Numbered from the stretch's first letter, positions 16,614 through 25,588 are shown. The stretch is 64,000 nt of DNA from Paraburkholderia tropica (GCF_914484835.1 NZ_CAJZAR010000062.1:62001-126000); one strand, 5' to 3'. Numbers and translations are program-made. Notes: generated by a model not told the origin, from the sequence alone.

Positions 16614-17323
16614 TCTTCCCTCCCTGTCAGGAATGCGTCTCCAGGCTTTGCCTGAAAAACTTCTTTGGCATCTCGAAGTTTGGCCGGAGACATAGTGGCG
16701 ATATCATTGCGCCACGCAGATTATGAAGGCAAAGCGCTGACACATGCAAATTGCGTGTCCGTATTCGATCAATAGACGTGGTGAAATTGGCTTTTTCGCC
16801 ACGAAAATCTTTCGAACGCTTTCACGGTAAGCGAACAGCAAACCCAATACCCACCCATACTTCGCTTCGCATGCCATGTCTTGCGCGCTTGATGCATTCG
16901 ATACGCTCGATCCGAAGTTTCAAAAATTGAAACGCGCGATGCTTGCGCAAGAGCTCGTGCAGGCTTCTATTGCCGCGCAAAAAAAGTCGCGCGATGTCTT
17001 TGCCGCATTTTTCATGCAAGACCGGCACCGCGATTTCGGTGATCGGAATTTGCAGTTGCGTGCGTTTGCTTTTTCTTTTGATGACGATGAAGCAACGCGA
17101 TGCAAATGCGAGGTAGCGCGCTGAGATCGGCAAGTGAATTGTCATGGCGAAATGGAGCGTCATTGAAGCGTGTTGTGAATGCGTCAATGTCGATGCGGAT
17201 TGAAGCTGGCGAGCGTGGCGATACTCGATCGCATGAAGCAAAAACCGAAGCGTTGAGCGTCGCGGCGTGTGTGCTGAAAGTCGGTGCGAACGCGTGCGGA
17301 GCTTCTCGACACACGAAATTCAG
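16614..17323. other. Intergenic region between the H-NS-like gene and hipBA
   Basis: About 700 bases, visibly poorer in GC than the surroundings. A plus-strand frame at 16876-17124 and a minus-strand frame at 16822-17241 overlap one another and resemble nothing I know. A small hairpin (GTTTCAA/TTGAAAC, 16917-16933) is present. No gene is called. Confidence 0.45.
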
Positions 17324-17478
17324 TGCGCACAATTTTGCGCAATTTTAAGTCTTACACATAGAATGCGCATAATCATGCGCATTTCTAGCCATCGTCACGG
17401 CACATAACACCCGCGGAAATGCGCAAAATTCCGCGCAACCATCGTCCAGATAGACTACTATGCGCATTATCATGCGCA
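17324..17478 (+). promoter_or_regulatory. Four 18-bp operator copies in the hipBA promoter region
   Basis: Four sites of the form TGCGCA-N6-TGCGCA, at 17324-17341, 17364-17381, 17420-17437 and 17461-17478. Sites 2 and 4 are perfect 7-bp palindromes (TGCGCAT/ATGCGCA) with 4-base spacers; sites 1 and 3 deviate in one arm. The start-to-start spacing is 40, 56 and 41 bases. Site 4 begins inside the first ATG of hipB. They are the expected binding sites for the HipB repressor; E. coli hipBA also has four operators, of different sequence. Confidence 0.75.
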
Positions 17479-17747
17479 AAAATAGCCCCAACGAACCGAT
17501 TTCCAACGTCGAGCGCCTCGCCGGGAGCCTGCGCGCGGCCCGGCGCGAGCGCAAGCTCACCCAGCAGACGCTCGCCGAGCAAGCCGGCGTCGCGCGCCGC
17601 ACGATCACCAATGCGGAACGCACAGGCAGCGTCGGCGTAAAAGAGTTCTGCCGGATGGCGAACGCGCTCGGCTACGAACTCGTGCTGCGCCCGATCGGCT
17701 CCGTGGCGCTCGAAGATCTGCCCGACGTGTTCAAGGACGACGAATGA
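17460..17747 (+). CDS. hipB: HipB-like antitoxin, XRE-family repressor
   Basis: 95 residues (91 if the second ATG, 17472, is used). Residues about 18-75 form a Cro/CI-type helix-turn-helix (RKLTQQTLAEQAGVARRTIT), followed by a short C-terminal segment (LRPIGSVALEDLP). It should bind the four operators at 17324-17478, repress the operon and neutralise HipA. No Shine-Dalgarno sequence is visible before either ATG, and the coding start lies within the fourth operator, so its first residues are dictated by the operator sequence. Its TGA overlaps the hipA ATG by 4 bases. Confidence 0.9.
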   Translation: MRIIMRKNSPNEPISNVERLAGSLRAARRERKLTQQTLAEQAGVARRTITNAERTGSVGVKEFCRMANALGYELVLRPIGSVALEDLPDVFKDDE

Positions 17748-18982
17748 GCACCGAAGCCGCGCTCGACTTCGAGCGTCTGCTGCGGCAGATCCGCCAGCTC
17801 GAAGTGCATACGCCACAAGGATCGAGCGGCTTGCTCGCGCGCGAAAGCCGCTTCGTCTTCAACTATGGCGCGGCGCCCGACGCGGCCGCCGTCTCGCTGA
17901 CCATGCCGGTGCGCCGCGAGAGTTATGCGAGCGGCGACCTGATGGGCGTGTTCGCCATGAATCGTCCCGAAGGTTATTTGCGCTTCGTGATCGAAGATCG
18001 TCTCGCGCGTTACGGCGCGCCCAGCGATCTCTTTCTGCTCTTTCTCGCGGGCCGCAATCAGATCGGCCGCCTCACGTATTCGGTGCCCGGCGAGCGCGTG
18101 CCCGAAGGCGAAGGCGAGCAACTCGACGAACTGCTTTCGTCGCCATCGGGACGCCTGTTCGAGCGGCTCATCGATCGATACGCATTAGGCTCGGGCATTT
18201 CCGGCGTGCAGCCGAAAGCGCTGGTGCCGCTCGCGAGCGAATCGCCCGCGCAAAAACCGCCGCTCGAACACACCACGTTGCCGCTGAAAACCGTCATCGT
18301 GAAAGCGGAAGGCGAGGATTTTCCCGGCCTCGCGCGCAATGAATTCTTCTGCATGTCGGTAGCGCAAGAAGCCGGGCTGGAAACGCCGGACTTCTGGCTG
18401 TCGAGTGACGGACGACTGTTCGTGATGTCGCGCTTCGATCGTCTGCCCGACGGCACGCCGCTCGGGTTCGAGGATATGAGCGTGCTCACCGGCAAGGCGA
18501 AATACGAAGGCAGTTACGAAATGATCGCGAAAGCGGTCGACATTTACACGCGCGGCGAACCGTTGCAGCAACGGCGTCTGTTCGAGCGCGTGGCGCTCTC
18601 GTGCCTGCTGCGCGACGGCGACGCGCATATGAAGAACATCGGCATTCTCTACGCCGATCCCACCGGTGCGCGCCGTCTCGCGCCCGTGTTCGACGTGGTC
18701 TGCACCGACGTTTATCCCGACCTCGACGGCCGCATTGCACTGAACCTGCATAAGAGCAAAACCTTTCCGGTGCCCGCCGAACTCGTGGCGTACGCGAAGC
18801 GGCTCGGTCTGCGCGCGACGGAAGCCGAGCGCATCATGACGCGTCTGCGCGAAGCCTATACGCGCGTCGCGGACCGCTTCGAAGCCGACGCGCGTTATCG
18901 GGAAGGCGATTTGCTCGCGCGAATGCGGCACGCGATCGAGCATGCGGGCGTGAAGCCCGTCGCACGGCCCAAGCTGCGTTGA
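17744..18982 (+). CDS. hipA: HipA-like serine/threonine kinase toxin
   Basis: 412 residues. The N-terminal subdomain is about 1-105. The phosphorylation-loop motif GISGVQPKAL places the auto-phosphorylated Ser at S153 (E. coli Ser150 equivalent). The C-terminal kinase core has VIVKAEG, the catalytic RDGDAHMKN (D293) and metal-binding FDVV (D317). All key residues are present, so the kinase should be active. E. coli HipA phosphorylates glutamyl-tRNA synthetase and causes growth arrest; the substrate here is unknown. Translationally coupled to hipB. Confidence 0.93.
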   Translation: MSTEAALDFERLLRQIRQLEVHTPQGSSGLLARESRFVFNYGAAPDAAAVSLTMPVRRESYASGDLMGVFAMNRPEGYLRFVIEDRLARYGAPSDLFLLFLAGRNQIGRLTYSVPGERVPEGEGEQLDELLSSPSGRLFERLIDRYALGSGISGVQPKALVPLASESPAQKPPLEHTTLPLKTVIVKAEGEDFPGLARNEFFCMSVAQEAGLETPDFWLSSDGRLFVMSRFDRLPDGTPLGFEDMSVLTGKAKYEGSYEMIAKAVDIYTRGEPLQQRRLFERVALSCLLRDGDAHMKNIGILYADPTGARRLAPVFDVVCTDVYPDLDGRIALNLHKSKTFPVPAELVAYAKRLGLRATEAERIMTRLREAYTRVADRFEADARYREGDLLARMRHAIEHAGVKPVARPKLR

Positions 18983-19030
18983 TCCGACGTTGAATGCGAC
19001 GTTGAATGCGAAGTTGAACGCGAGTTGATG
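18977..19030 (+). repeat. 12-bp tandem array starting at the hipA stop codon
   Basis: Units like CGACGTTGAATG repeat from the hipA stop onward. TGA occurs at 18980 (the real stop), 18991, 19003, 19015 and 19026; the changes in spacing (11 or 12) put stops in all three frames. Confidence 0.7.
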
Positions 19031-19335
19031 CGGCGTTGTCATGCGCGATCGAGCGACAGGTGATACCCTGCGTTCCGGTCTCGTCTGGCAAATCGCCGAG
19101 TCGCTCATGAATGGTGATTGACGCCCGCAAGCCGTTCCATGCGGCCGGCGACGCCATTCGTCTGTGCAATCGCGTTGCGCCGCGCATTTGAGCCCGTATT
19201 CGGGCCGATCCGTTGCACCAATCCGTTGCACCAAACTGCTGCACAAATAAAGCCGCAGCCATCAAACCCGATTTCCACCACACCAAAATGGGTCATTCGC
19301 CCATTCAGTACGCAATAAGTCTTTAGAAAAAACCC
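18983..19335. other. Intergenic region between hipA and the MFS exporter
   Basis: About 350 bases: the tandem array at its left end, a short direct repeat (TCCGTTGCACCAA-like, twice near 19206-19230), and otherwise no feature I can support. Confidence 0.45.
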
Positions 19336-20556
19336 ATGAGTGCCTCCGCAGAAACCACCTTTCGCGACGAACAAATCGAGCGCGTCGTGCCGCCCATCGA
19401 ACCGCCTCACGGACTCGGCGTCGCGGAACTGTCGCTCGCGCTCGGCGGATTCGCCATCGGCACCGCCGAATTCGCCGCGATGGGCATCCTGCCCGACATG
19501 GCCGGCGACCTGCACGTTTCGATTCCGCAAGCGGGCCACATGATCAGCGCGTATGCGGCGGGCGTCGTCGTGGGCGCGCCGCTGATCACCGTGCTGCTCG
19601 CACGCATGCCGCGCCGCGCGCTGCTGATTCTGCTGATGCTGCTCTACGCGATCGGCAATGGCGCGAGCGCGATTTTCCACAGCTACACGCTCGTGCTCGT
19701 GAGCCGCTTTATCGCCGGTCTGCCGCACGGCGCGTATTTCGGTCTCGCCGCGCTGGCCGCCGCCGCGCTCGTGCCGCCGCATAAACGCGGCGCGGCCATC
19801 GGCAAGGTCATGCTGGGTCTGAGCGTCGCGAATGTGATCGGCGTGCCGGTCGCCACCTGGCTCGGCCAGGGACTCGGCTGGCAGGCGTGTTTCGCGGCAG
19901 TCGCGATCATCGCGCTCGTCACGGCGGGCATGATCGCGTGGTCGGTGCCCAGCTTGCCGATGTCGAACAAGGCCAGCCCGCTGACCGAACTGGGCGCGCT
20001 CGGCCGTCCGCAAGTGCTGCTCACGCTGCTGGCCTCGGCGGTCGGTTTCGGCGGCATTTTCTCGGTCTACAGCTACGTCGCGTCCACGCTCACCGAAGTC
20101 ACGCACGTCGCGAGCCATCATGTGCCGTGGGCGCTCGCCCTGATCGGTCTCGGCATGATTCTCGGCAACATGGCCTGCGGATGGCTCGCCGACCGCTGGC
20201 TCAAGCGCACCATGCTCGGCATGTACGCGTTCACGGCGGTCGTGCTGCTGGTGTTCGTGGTCGCCGCGCCGCACGTCTGGTCGATGTTGCCGATCCTGTT
20301 CTGCGTGGGCTTCGGCTCGGCCTGCACGCCCGCGTTCCAGTCGCGCCTGATGGACGTGGCCGGCGACGCGCAATCGCTCGCCGCCGCGCTCAATCACAGC
20401 GCGTTCAATATCGCCAATGCGCTGGGCGCGTGGCTCGGCGGCATCGTGATCGCCGTGGGTTTCGGCTGGATCGCAACGGGCTGGGTCGGCGCGATTCTCG
20501 CGGCGCTCGGCATCGCCGTGCTGATGGTCTCGTTCGCGCTCGACCGCAAGGCCTGA
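19336..20556 (+). CDS. MFS transporter, DHA1/AraJ-like exporter
   Basis: 406 residues with 12 helices after a 25-residue polar N-terminus. The segment FAIGTAEFAAMGILPDMAGDLHVS is the hallmark of the AraJ/YdhP/SotB group of sugar or drug exporters, and the loop between helices 2 and 3 has LLARMPRRALL. The substrate cannot be predicted; relatives export arabinose-type sugars or antimicrobials. It stands alone on the plus strand, 73 bases before a small unrelated gene. Confidence 0.9.
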   Translation: MSASAETTFRDEQIERVVPPIEPPHGLGVAELSLALGGFAIGTAEFAAMGILPDMAGDLHVSIPQAGHMISAYAAGVVVGAPLITVLLARMPRRALLILLMLLYAIGNGASAIFHSYTLVLVSRFIAGLPHGAYFGLAALAAAALVPPHKRGAAIGKVMLGLSVANVIGVPVATWLGQGLGWQACFAAVAIIALVTAGMIAWSVPSLPMSNKASPLTELGALGRPQVLLTLLASAVGFGGIFSVYSYVASTLTEVTHVASHHVPWALALIGLGMILGNMACGWLADRWLKRTMLGMYAFTAVVLLVFVVAAPHVWSMLPILFCVGFGSACTPAFQSRLMDVAGDAQSLAAALNHSAFNIANALGAWLGGIVIAVGFGWIATGWVGAILAALGIAVLMVSFALDRKA

Positions 20557-20628
20557 GCGTCGCGCGCCATCACGTATGATGTTTTGCGAGGTCCCGCGCA
20601 CGGCGGGACCGCCGAGGACCTATACGCC

Positions 20629-21009
20629 ATGCCGTCTTCCATTCGCAATTCGCTGGTCTGGATTTTCGACGCCTTCGAGCGCGAACCGAATTACGTCCGC
20701 AAGCTGATGTTCGGCTGCGACGCCGCTTATATCGACGGCCTGCTGTGTCTGATTGCCGCCGATCGCGGCGAGCCGTGGAGCGGCATGCTCGTGTGCACGT
20801 CGAAAGACCGCCACGCGGCGCTGATCGACGCCATGCCGGCGCTGCGCCCGCATCCCGTGCTCGGGAAATGGCTGTATATCTCGCAGGCCGATCCGGCCTT
20901 CGAAACGGTCGTCGAGGAGATGACGGCCCTCGTGCTCGCGCGCGATCCGCGCGTGGGCGTGGAGCCCAAGCCGCGCAATCGCGGCCGCAAGAGCGTGTTG
21001 CCGAAATAA
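20629..21009 (+). CDS. Small protein resembling the TfoX N-terminal fold, function unknown
   Basis: 126 residues. ATG 20629 with GAGGA upstream is preferred over the earlier in-frame start at 20584. The block RKLMFGCDAAYIDGLLCLIA followed by WSGMLVCTS and HPVLGKWLYI resembles the TfoX/YjbR-type small alpha-beta fold, in which a metal or DNA role is only guessed. The C-terminus is basic (KPRNRGRKS). No signal peptide. I do not know its role. Confidence 0.6.
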   Translation: MPSSIRNSLVWIFDAFEREPNYVRKLMFGCDAAYIDGLLCLIAADRGEPWSGMLVCTSKDRHAALIDAMPALRPHPVLGKWLYISQADPAFETVVEEMTALVLARDPRVGVEPKPRNRGRKSVLPK

Positions 21010-21023
21010 TGGCGGATAAAGCG

Positions 21024-21052
21024 AAGCGCGCGCGGTAAGGCGCGCGCGCTTT
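21024..21052. terminator. Bidirectional terminator between convergent genes
   Basis: Inverted repeat AAGCGCGCGCG (21024-21034) and CGCGCGCGCTT (21041-21051) with a 6-base loop, flanked by A on one side and T on the other. Serves the TfoX-like gene and phaB. Confidence 0.8.
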
Positions 21053-21058
21053 GTTACG

Positions 21059-21802
21059 TTACTGCATGTGCTGCCCGCCGTTGATCGGAATATTCGCGCC
21101 GGTCACGAAACCCGCGTCGTCCGAACACAGGAACAGCACGAGCGCGGCCACTTCCTCCGGGTTGCCGAGACGGCCCATCGGAATTTGCGGCAGGATCTTC
21201 GCATCGAGAATGTCCTGCGGAATCGCGGTGACCATTTTCGTCGCGAGATAGCCGGGCGAAATCGTATTCACCGTCACGCCCTTGCGCGCGACTTCGAGCG
21301 CCAGCGATTTGGTGAAGCCGTGCATGCCCGCTTTCGCCGCCGCGTAATTGGTCTGCCCCACCGAACCCTTCGACCCGTTCACCGACGAAATGTTGATGAT
21401 GCGGCCCCACGCGCGCTCGACCATGCCGTCGCACAACGGCTTCGAGATATTGAAGATCGAGTCGAGATTGGTGCGCAGCACCGCGTCCCAATTCACCTTG
21501 TCGAGCTTGCGGAACGTCATGTCGCGCGTGATCCCGGCGTTATTCACCAGAATGTCGATCGGGCCGACTTCGCTCTGAATCTTGTCGGCGCCGCGCTGGC
21601 ACGAATCGTAGTCGGCCACGTCCATCGAGTACGCACGAAACGTGCGGCCCGCCGATTCCATGCGCGACAGCCAGTCATTCGCTCCGGCGTTGTCGGGGGA
21701 GTGCGTTACCACGACCTTGTAACCCGCGTCGTGCAGGCGCACGCTGATCGCTTCGCCAAGACCGCCCATTCCGCCCGTTACCAATGCAATACGATTAGTC
21801 AT
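21059..21802 (-). CDS. phaB: Acetoacetyl-CoA reductase (PhaB)
   Basis: 247 residues, same length as characterised PhaB proteins. Short-chain dehydrogenase features: Rossmann motif TGGMGGLG (9-16), NNAG (87-90), catalytic Ser140, Tyr153 and Lys157 in NISSVNG and YAAAK, and the PhaB-specific GYLATKMV region. It reduces acetoacetyl-CoA to (R)-3-hydroxybutyryl-CoA with NADPH for polyhydroxybutyrate synthesis. It lies downstream of phaA, 208 bases away, with a hairpin in the gap. Confidence 0.93.
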   Translation of the reverse strand: MTNRIALVTGGMGGLGEAISVRLHDAGYKVVVTHSPDNAGANDWLSRMESAGRTFRAYSMDVADYDSCQRGADKIQSEVGPIDILVNNAGITRDMTFRKLDKVNWDAVLRTNLDSIFNISKPLCDGMVERAWGRIINISSVNGSKGSVGQTNYAAAKAGMHGFTKSLALEVARKGVTVNTISPGYLATKMVTAIPQDILDAKILPQIPMGRLGNPEEVAALVLFLCSDDAGFVTGANIPINGGQHMQ

Positions 21803-21955
21803 CCTGTATATCCGCGAGAGTCAATTATCAAATAATGGCGTGACGCCACTGGGTCCGTCACGTTGTTCGTTGCCCGGCAGACGTCGTGTGTGGGGACGCT
21901 GCAAGCCAGCGCGCGCGGGTTTTACTCACGTCTAATATTGCGCGAACTCTTTCGG

Positions 21956-21992
21956 GTGGTCCCGCCAGCACGCCGGCGCCAACGGGACCACC
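21956..21992 (-). other. Stable hairpin between phaA and phaB
   Basis: 10-bp perfect inverted repeat GGTGGTCCCG (21956-21965) and CGGGACCACC (21983-21992), loop 17. It has no T-run on the minus strand, so it is more likely an attenuating or RNA-stabilising stem than a full terminator; phaB may be expressed at a different level from phaA. Confidence 0.55.
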
Positions 21993-22010
21993 GCATTCCT
22001 TCAAGGCGGA

Positions 22011-23192
22011 TCAGGCGCGCTCGAGCGCGAGCGCCACACCCATACCGCCGCCGATGCACAGCGACGCCAGGCCGCGCTTTGCGTCGCGGCGCTGCATTTC
22101 ATGCAGCAGCGTCACCAGAATCCGGCAGCCCGACGCGCCGATCGGATGGCCGATCGCAATCGCGCCGCCATTCACGTTGATCTTCGACGTGTCCCAGCCC
22201 ATCTGCTTGTTCACAGCCAGCGCCTGCGCCGCGAACGCCTCGTTGATCTCCATGAGATCGAGGTCGTTCACCGACCAGCCCGCGCGCTCCAGCGCACGCT
22301 TGGACGCCGGCACCGGGCCCATGCCCATCACCTTCGGATCGACGCCGCCCGAGGCATACGCCTTGATGCGCGCGAGCGGCTTCAGGCCCAGTTCTTCGGC
22401 TTTCTTCGCCGACATCACGACCACCGCTGCCGCGCCGTCGTTGATGCCCGACGCATTCGCCGCCGTCACCGTGCCTTCCTTCGAGAAGGCGGGCTTCAGG
22501 CTCGACAGCGATTCCGCCGTCACGCCGTGACGCACGAATTCATCGGTCTTGAAGACGAGCGGATCGCCCTTGCGCTGCGGAATTTCGACCGGCACGATTT
22601 CGTCGTCGAAACGGCCCGCCTTCTGCGCGGCTTCCGCCTTGTTCTGCGAGGCCGCCGCGAACGCGTCCTGTTCCTCGCGCGTAATACCGTATTCCTTCGC
22701 GACGTTTTCCGCCGTGACGCCCATGTGGTACTGGTTGTACACGTCCCAGAGACCGTCGACGATCATGCTGTCGATGAGCTTCGCATCGCCCATGCGGAAG
22801 CCGTCGCGCGAACCCGGCAGCACGTGCGGCGCCGCGCTCATGTTTTCCTGACCGCCCGCCACGACGATTTCGGCGTCGCCCGCGATGATCGCGTTTGCGG
22901 CCAGCATCACTGCCTTCAAGCCCGAACCGCAGACCTTGTTGATCGTCATCGCCGGCACCGACGCCGGCAGGCCTGCCTTCAGCGAAGCCTGACGCGCCAC
23001 GTTCTGGCCCGAACCGGCCGTCAGCACCTGACCCAGAATCACGTCGCTGACCTGCTCGGGCTTGAGCCCCGCGCGCTCCAGCGCCGCCTTGATGGCGATG
23101 GCGCCCAGATCCGGCGCGGCGATTTTCGCCAGCGAGCCGCCGAATTTGCCTACCGCGGTACGTGCGGCCGAAACGATCACAATCTCAGTCAT
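22011..23192 (-). CDS. phaA: Acetyl-CoA acetyltransferase, beta-ketothiolase (PhaA)
   Basis: 393 residues. All thiolase residues are present: nucleophile Cys88 in NKVCGSG, His349 in GHPIGASG and the second Cys379 in CIGGGMG. It condenses two acetyl-CoA to acetoacetyl-CoA, the first step of polyhydroxybutyrate synthesis, and can also run in thiolysis. It precedes phaB in the same direction and is preceded by a phasin gene, which supports a polyhydroxyalkanoate role, but no PHA synthase is near. Confidence 0.94.
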   Translation of the reverse strand: MTEIVIVSAARTAVGKFGGSLAKIAAPDLGAIAIKAALERAGLKPEQVSDVILGQVLTAGSGQNVARQASLKAGLPASVPAMTINKVCGSGLKAVMLAANAIIAGDAEIVVAGGQENMSAAPHVLPGSRDGFRMGDAKLIDSMIVDGLWDVYNQYHMGVTAENVAKEYGITREEQDAFAAASQNKAEAAQKAGRFDDEIVPVEIPQRKGDPLVFKTDEFVRHGVTAESLSSLKPAFSKEGTVTAANASGINDGAAAVVVMSAKKAEELGLKPLARIKAYASGGVDPKVMGMGPVPASKRALERAGWSVNDLDLMEINEAFAAQALAVNKQMGWDTSKINVNGGAIAIGHPIGASGCRILVTLLHEMQRRDAKRGLASLCIGGGMGVALALERA

Positions 23193-23351
23193 TTTCCATT
23201 CCTGCGTTAGAAGTACTCACGAAATTCGTGGCGCATAAAAACCTTGAACTGCCGACCCTGAATTGCTACCCGTTACGCATGTCGATGACGACATCGATGC
23301 AACGAATTGAGGTCTTATCACACGCCAATGACGAATCGGTGAAACGGGAAA

Positions 23352-23391
23352 GCGCTGTCCGTAATAGATAACATTTAATTGCGGAACAGCG
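23352..23391 (-). terminator. Possible terminator of the phasin gene
   Basis: Imperfect stem GCGCTGTCCG (23352-23361) with CGGAACAGCG (23382-23391), one bulged base, about 30 bases after the phasin stop on the minus strand. No long T-run. Confidence 0.4.
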
Positions 23392-23421
23392 TCTCTCCGT
23401 GTGATTGAACGCGAAGAATTA

Positions 23422-23946
23422 TTATTTCGCGGTGGCGGTGGCCGTAGCGGCCTCGAATTGATTTTGCGTCGCTTCGATCGCCTGGCGCGTCATGCCGCGA
23501 ATGCTTTCCGCGGCATTGCCAAATGCAGAAAATGTGGAATGCATCGCCGCGACAAAGGCTTCCGAGCCCACGGGCGCATGTTGCGAGAATTGCTCGGTCA
23601 GCGCCTTCACATTGCGCTCCTGCTGCGTGGCCTGCGCTTGCGCGGCTTCGGTCCAGGCGGCTTGCGTCTTCGTCGCGATATCGAATAGATGGCGGCTATA
23701 CGAGAGGCTTTTCGCGGCGATCTGCTGCGATGCGCTCACCTGCTGCGTGAAGAATTCCACGGGGCTATTGGTCTGCAACGCGCCCTTGAACGCGGCTTCA
23801 TTCTCGTTGAGCGCCGCGCGCGCTGCCTGCATGTTGAGCGCAACCACGGCTTCCGCGCCTTGCCATGCGGGCGTGATCAGCGCAAACCAGGTCGCGACGC
23901 CAGATGCGTAATTGGCTCGAAGATGCTCAGGTGCGGAAACGGTCAT
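23422..23946 (-). CDS. phaP: Phasin family protein (PHA granule surface protein)
   Basis: 174 residues from ATG 23946 (GGAG upstream; the frame starts earlier at 23997). Almost wholly helical, rich in Ala, Gln and Glu, without Cys or a signal peptide. The pattern YASGVATWFALITPAWQGAEAVVALNMQ followed by heptad-like Gln/Ala segments and the end FEAATATATAK matches the short phasin family that coats polyhydroxyalkanoate granules. It is upstream of phaA in the same direction but separated by 230 bases with a possible terminator, so it may be a separate transcript. Confidence 0.85.
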   Translation of the reverse strand: MTVSAPEHLRANYASGVATWFALITPAWQGAEAVVALNMQAARAALNENEAAFKGALQTNSPVEFFTQQVSASQQIAAKSLSYSRHLFDIATKTQAAWTEAAQAQATQQERNVKALTEQFSQHAPVGSEAFVAAMHSTFSAFGNAAESIRGMTRQAIEATQNQFEAATATATAK

Positions 23947-24279
23947 CAGCGATGCTCCATGATTAGAAATGCTAAATAGATAGACTAAATGGCGCATCTG
24001 ACGACGGGCGGCCCAGAATGCATTGCTCGGTCTCTCATTTCAGCGGCCTGCGACGTGCGCGGCGCCATTTAGAGATTTCATTCTAAGCCAGAAATTTAAC
24101 AATTTTGTGCAATACGGAATTAGGTATTAACCCTGGGTTATCCCGAATGGGTTTATTTTTTGCGGTTGTCAGGCAAATACATAAAAGCCCTTAAATACAG
24201 GCTAAAACGTATTAGCTCGCGTTGTCCGCTCCAATACCGCTACCGGACAACGCGTCGCTTTTGGCGTGTGGTCAGACGA
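23947..24279. other. AT-rich regulatory region upstream of the phasin
   Basis: About 330 bases, AT-richer than the surroundings, holding the phasin promoter (a -10-like TAGAAT on the minus strand at 24085-24080; no convincing -35) and the porin terminator at 24218-24254. No gene. Confidence 0.45.
24218..24254 (-). terminator. Terminator of the porin gene
   Basis: 11-bp perfect inverted repeat CGCGTTGTCCG (24218-24228) and CGGACAACGCG (24244-24254), about 25 bases after the porin stop on the minus strand, with TTTT a few bases further. Confidence 0.7.
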
Positions 24280-25446
24280 TCAGAAGCCGTGAATTAGTGC
24301 AATGCGGTAGAGCATCTGGTTTTCTCCAGACGAAATATCGGCCGAGCCCGGAATGTTTGCGTAATCGAATTGCGTTCCGGTGTTGGCGCTGACCGCGTGC
24401 TGCCACGCGCCTTCGAGATATACCGATGTGCGCGGGGACAGGTCGTAATTGAGCTTGAGGCTCAGCTGATGCCATTTCGGACGGAAGCTGCCCACGCTCG
24501 ACGTGAGATTCGCCTGGGTATAGGTGTACGCGCCGCCGAGATAGAGCGCATGCGTGAAGTGATAGAGCGCGTTCACTTCGATGTTGTCGAATTTCCATGC
24601 ATTCCAGGTGCCGCCCGCGGGCTGCGTCGCGCCGCCGTCGGACGTGAAATAGGCATTCGCCGTGGGATCGTAGACATCGACGTGCGAATAGGCGACGCCG
24701 AGCAGCCAGTTCGAAAAGGCGTAAGTCGCGCCGACGCCGATATTCTGCTGCGAGCCCGCCGTGAACGTGGCGTCGTCCGATACCGCGCCCGATGTGGTGC
24801 CGGCGTGATTGAGCTTCAGATACGACGCCGCGACCGTCAGCCCGCCATGCACGTATTGCGCGGCGAAGCCGTACAGCCGGTTGTCCGCGAAGCCGCCCGT
24901 CTGATTGCTGAATGCGTACATCGCTTCGGCGCTGAAGCCGTGATACGTCGGCGAGACGTATTTGACCGCGTTGTTCGCGCGAAACGAGTAGTCGGTGTTG
25001 TCGTTGTCGTAGGGGTGCGCAAAGATATAGCCGGTCCAGTTGCCATTGGCCGTCGTCGGCGAAAACATATCGACGCTCGGGTCGTACTGGCGGCCCAGCG
25101 TCAGCGTGCCGTAACGGTCGGACGCGATGCCGACAAACGCCTGGCGTCCGAATTCGCGGCCACCCTGGCTATTGCGTCCGGTATTCACGTCGAAACCGTT
25201 TTCGAGCTGGAAAATCGCATGCGTGCCGCCGCCGAGATCCTCGCTGCCCTTCAGGCCCCAGCGGCTGCCGTAGTCGTAGCCGCTTTCGAGTTGATACGCG
25301 CTATGGCCTTGCGCATTGCTCGTGTAATTGAGCCCGTCTTCGATCTTGCCGTAGAGCGTCACGCTGCTTTGCGCCTGGGCCGCGCCGCTTGCGACGAGCG
25401 CCATGCACAGCAGGCCGCCGCTTTTTCCCCATGTTTTTGCGTGCAA
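24280..25446 (-). CDS. Outer-membrane porin, Gram-negative trimeric type
   Basis: 388 residues from a TTG start at 25446. TTG is chosen because GGGGAG precedes it by 7 bases and because it yields a perfect signal peptide (HAKTWGKSGGLLCMALVASGAAQAQ); no ATG in this frame gives one. The mature protein begins SSVTLYGKIEDGLNY, the conserved first strand of Burkholderia/Neisseria-type general porins, then has alternating beta-strands (RWGLKGSEDLGGG, the L3 region with YDNDNTDYS) and ends in Phe, the outer-membrane insertion signal. It forms diffusion channels for small solutes; selectivity is unknown. Confidence 0.93.
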   Translation of the reverse strand: MHAKTWGKSGGLLCMALVASGAAQAQSSVTLYGKIEDGLNYTSNAQGHSAYQLESGYDYGSRWGLKGSEDLGGGTHAIFQLENGFDVNTGRNSQGGREFGRQAFVGIASDRYGTLTLGRQYDPSVDMFSPTTANGNWTGYIFAHPYDNDNTDYSFRANNAVKYVSPTYHGFSAEAMYAFSNQTGGFADNRLYGFAAQYVHGGLTVAASYLKLNHAGTTSGAVSDDATFTAGSQQNIGVGATYAFSNWLLGVAYSHVDVYDPTANAYFTSDGGATQPAGGTWNAWKFDNIEVNALYHFTHALYLGGAYTYTQANLTSSVGSFRPKWHQLSLKLNYDLSPRTSVYLEGAWQHAVSANTGTQFDYANIPGSADISSGENQMLYRIALIHGF

Positions 25447-25588
25447 ATCCGATCTCCCCGTTGAGACGGACACGGCACGGCGAGCGCGCCGTGCCGATCC
25501 GTCGTTGTTGAAAGGGAGGAGTGTCGAATACCGATATTTTCGAACTAAGTGCCTGCGCGAGAAGGGACCGTTGCGAGATCTGGCGCAA

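Noticed and set aside
16822..17241. Frames on both strands between the H-NS-like gene and hipBA
   Set aside because: They overlap each other, lack ribosome-binding sites and resemble no protein; the base composition there is unusual, so a decayed gene cannot be excluded.
17345..17623. Minus-strand frame over the hipB start
   Set aside because: Shadow of hipB and its operator repeats; no ribosome-binding site.
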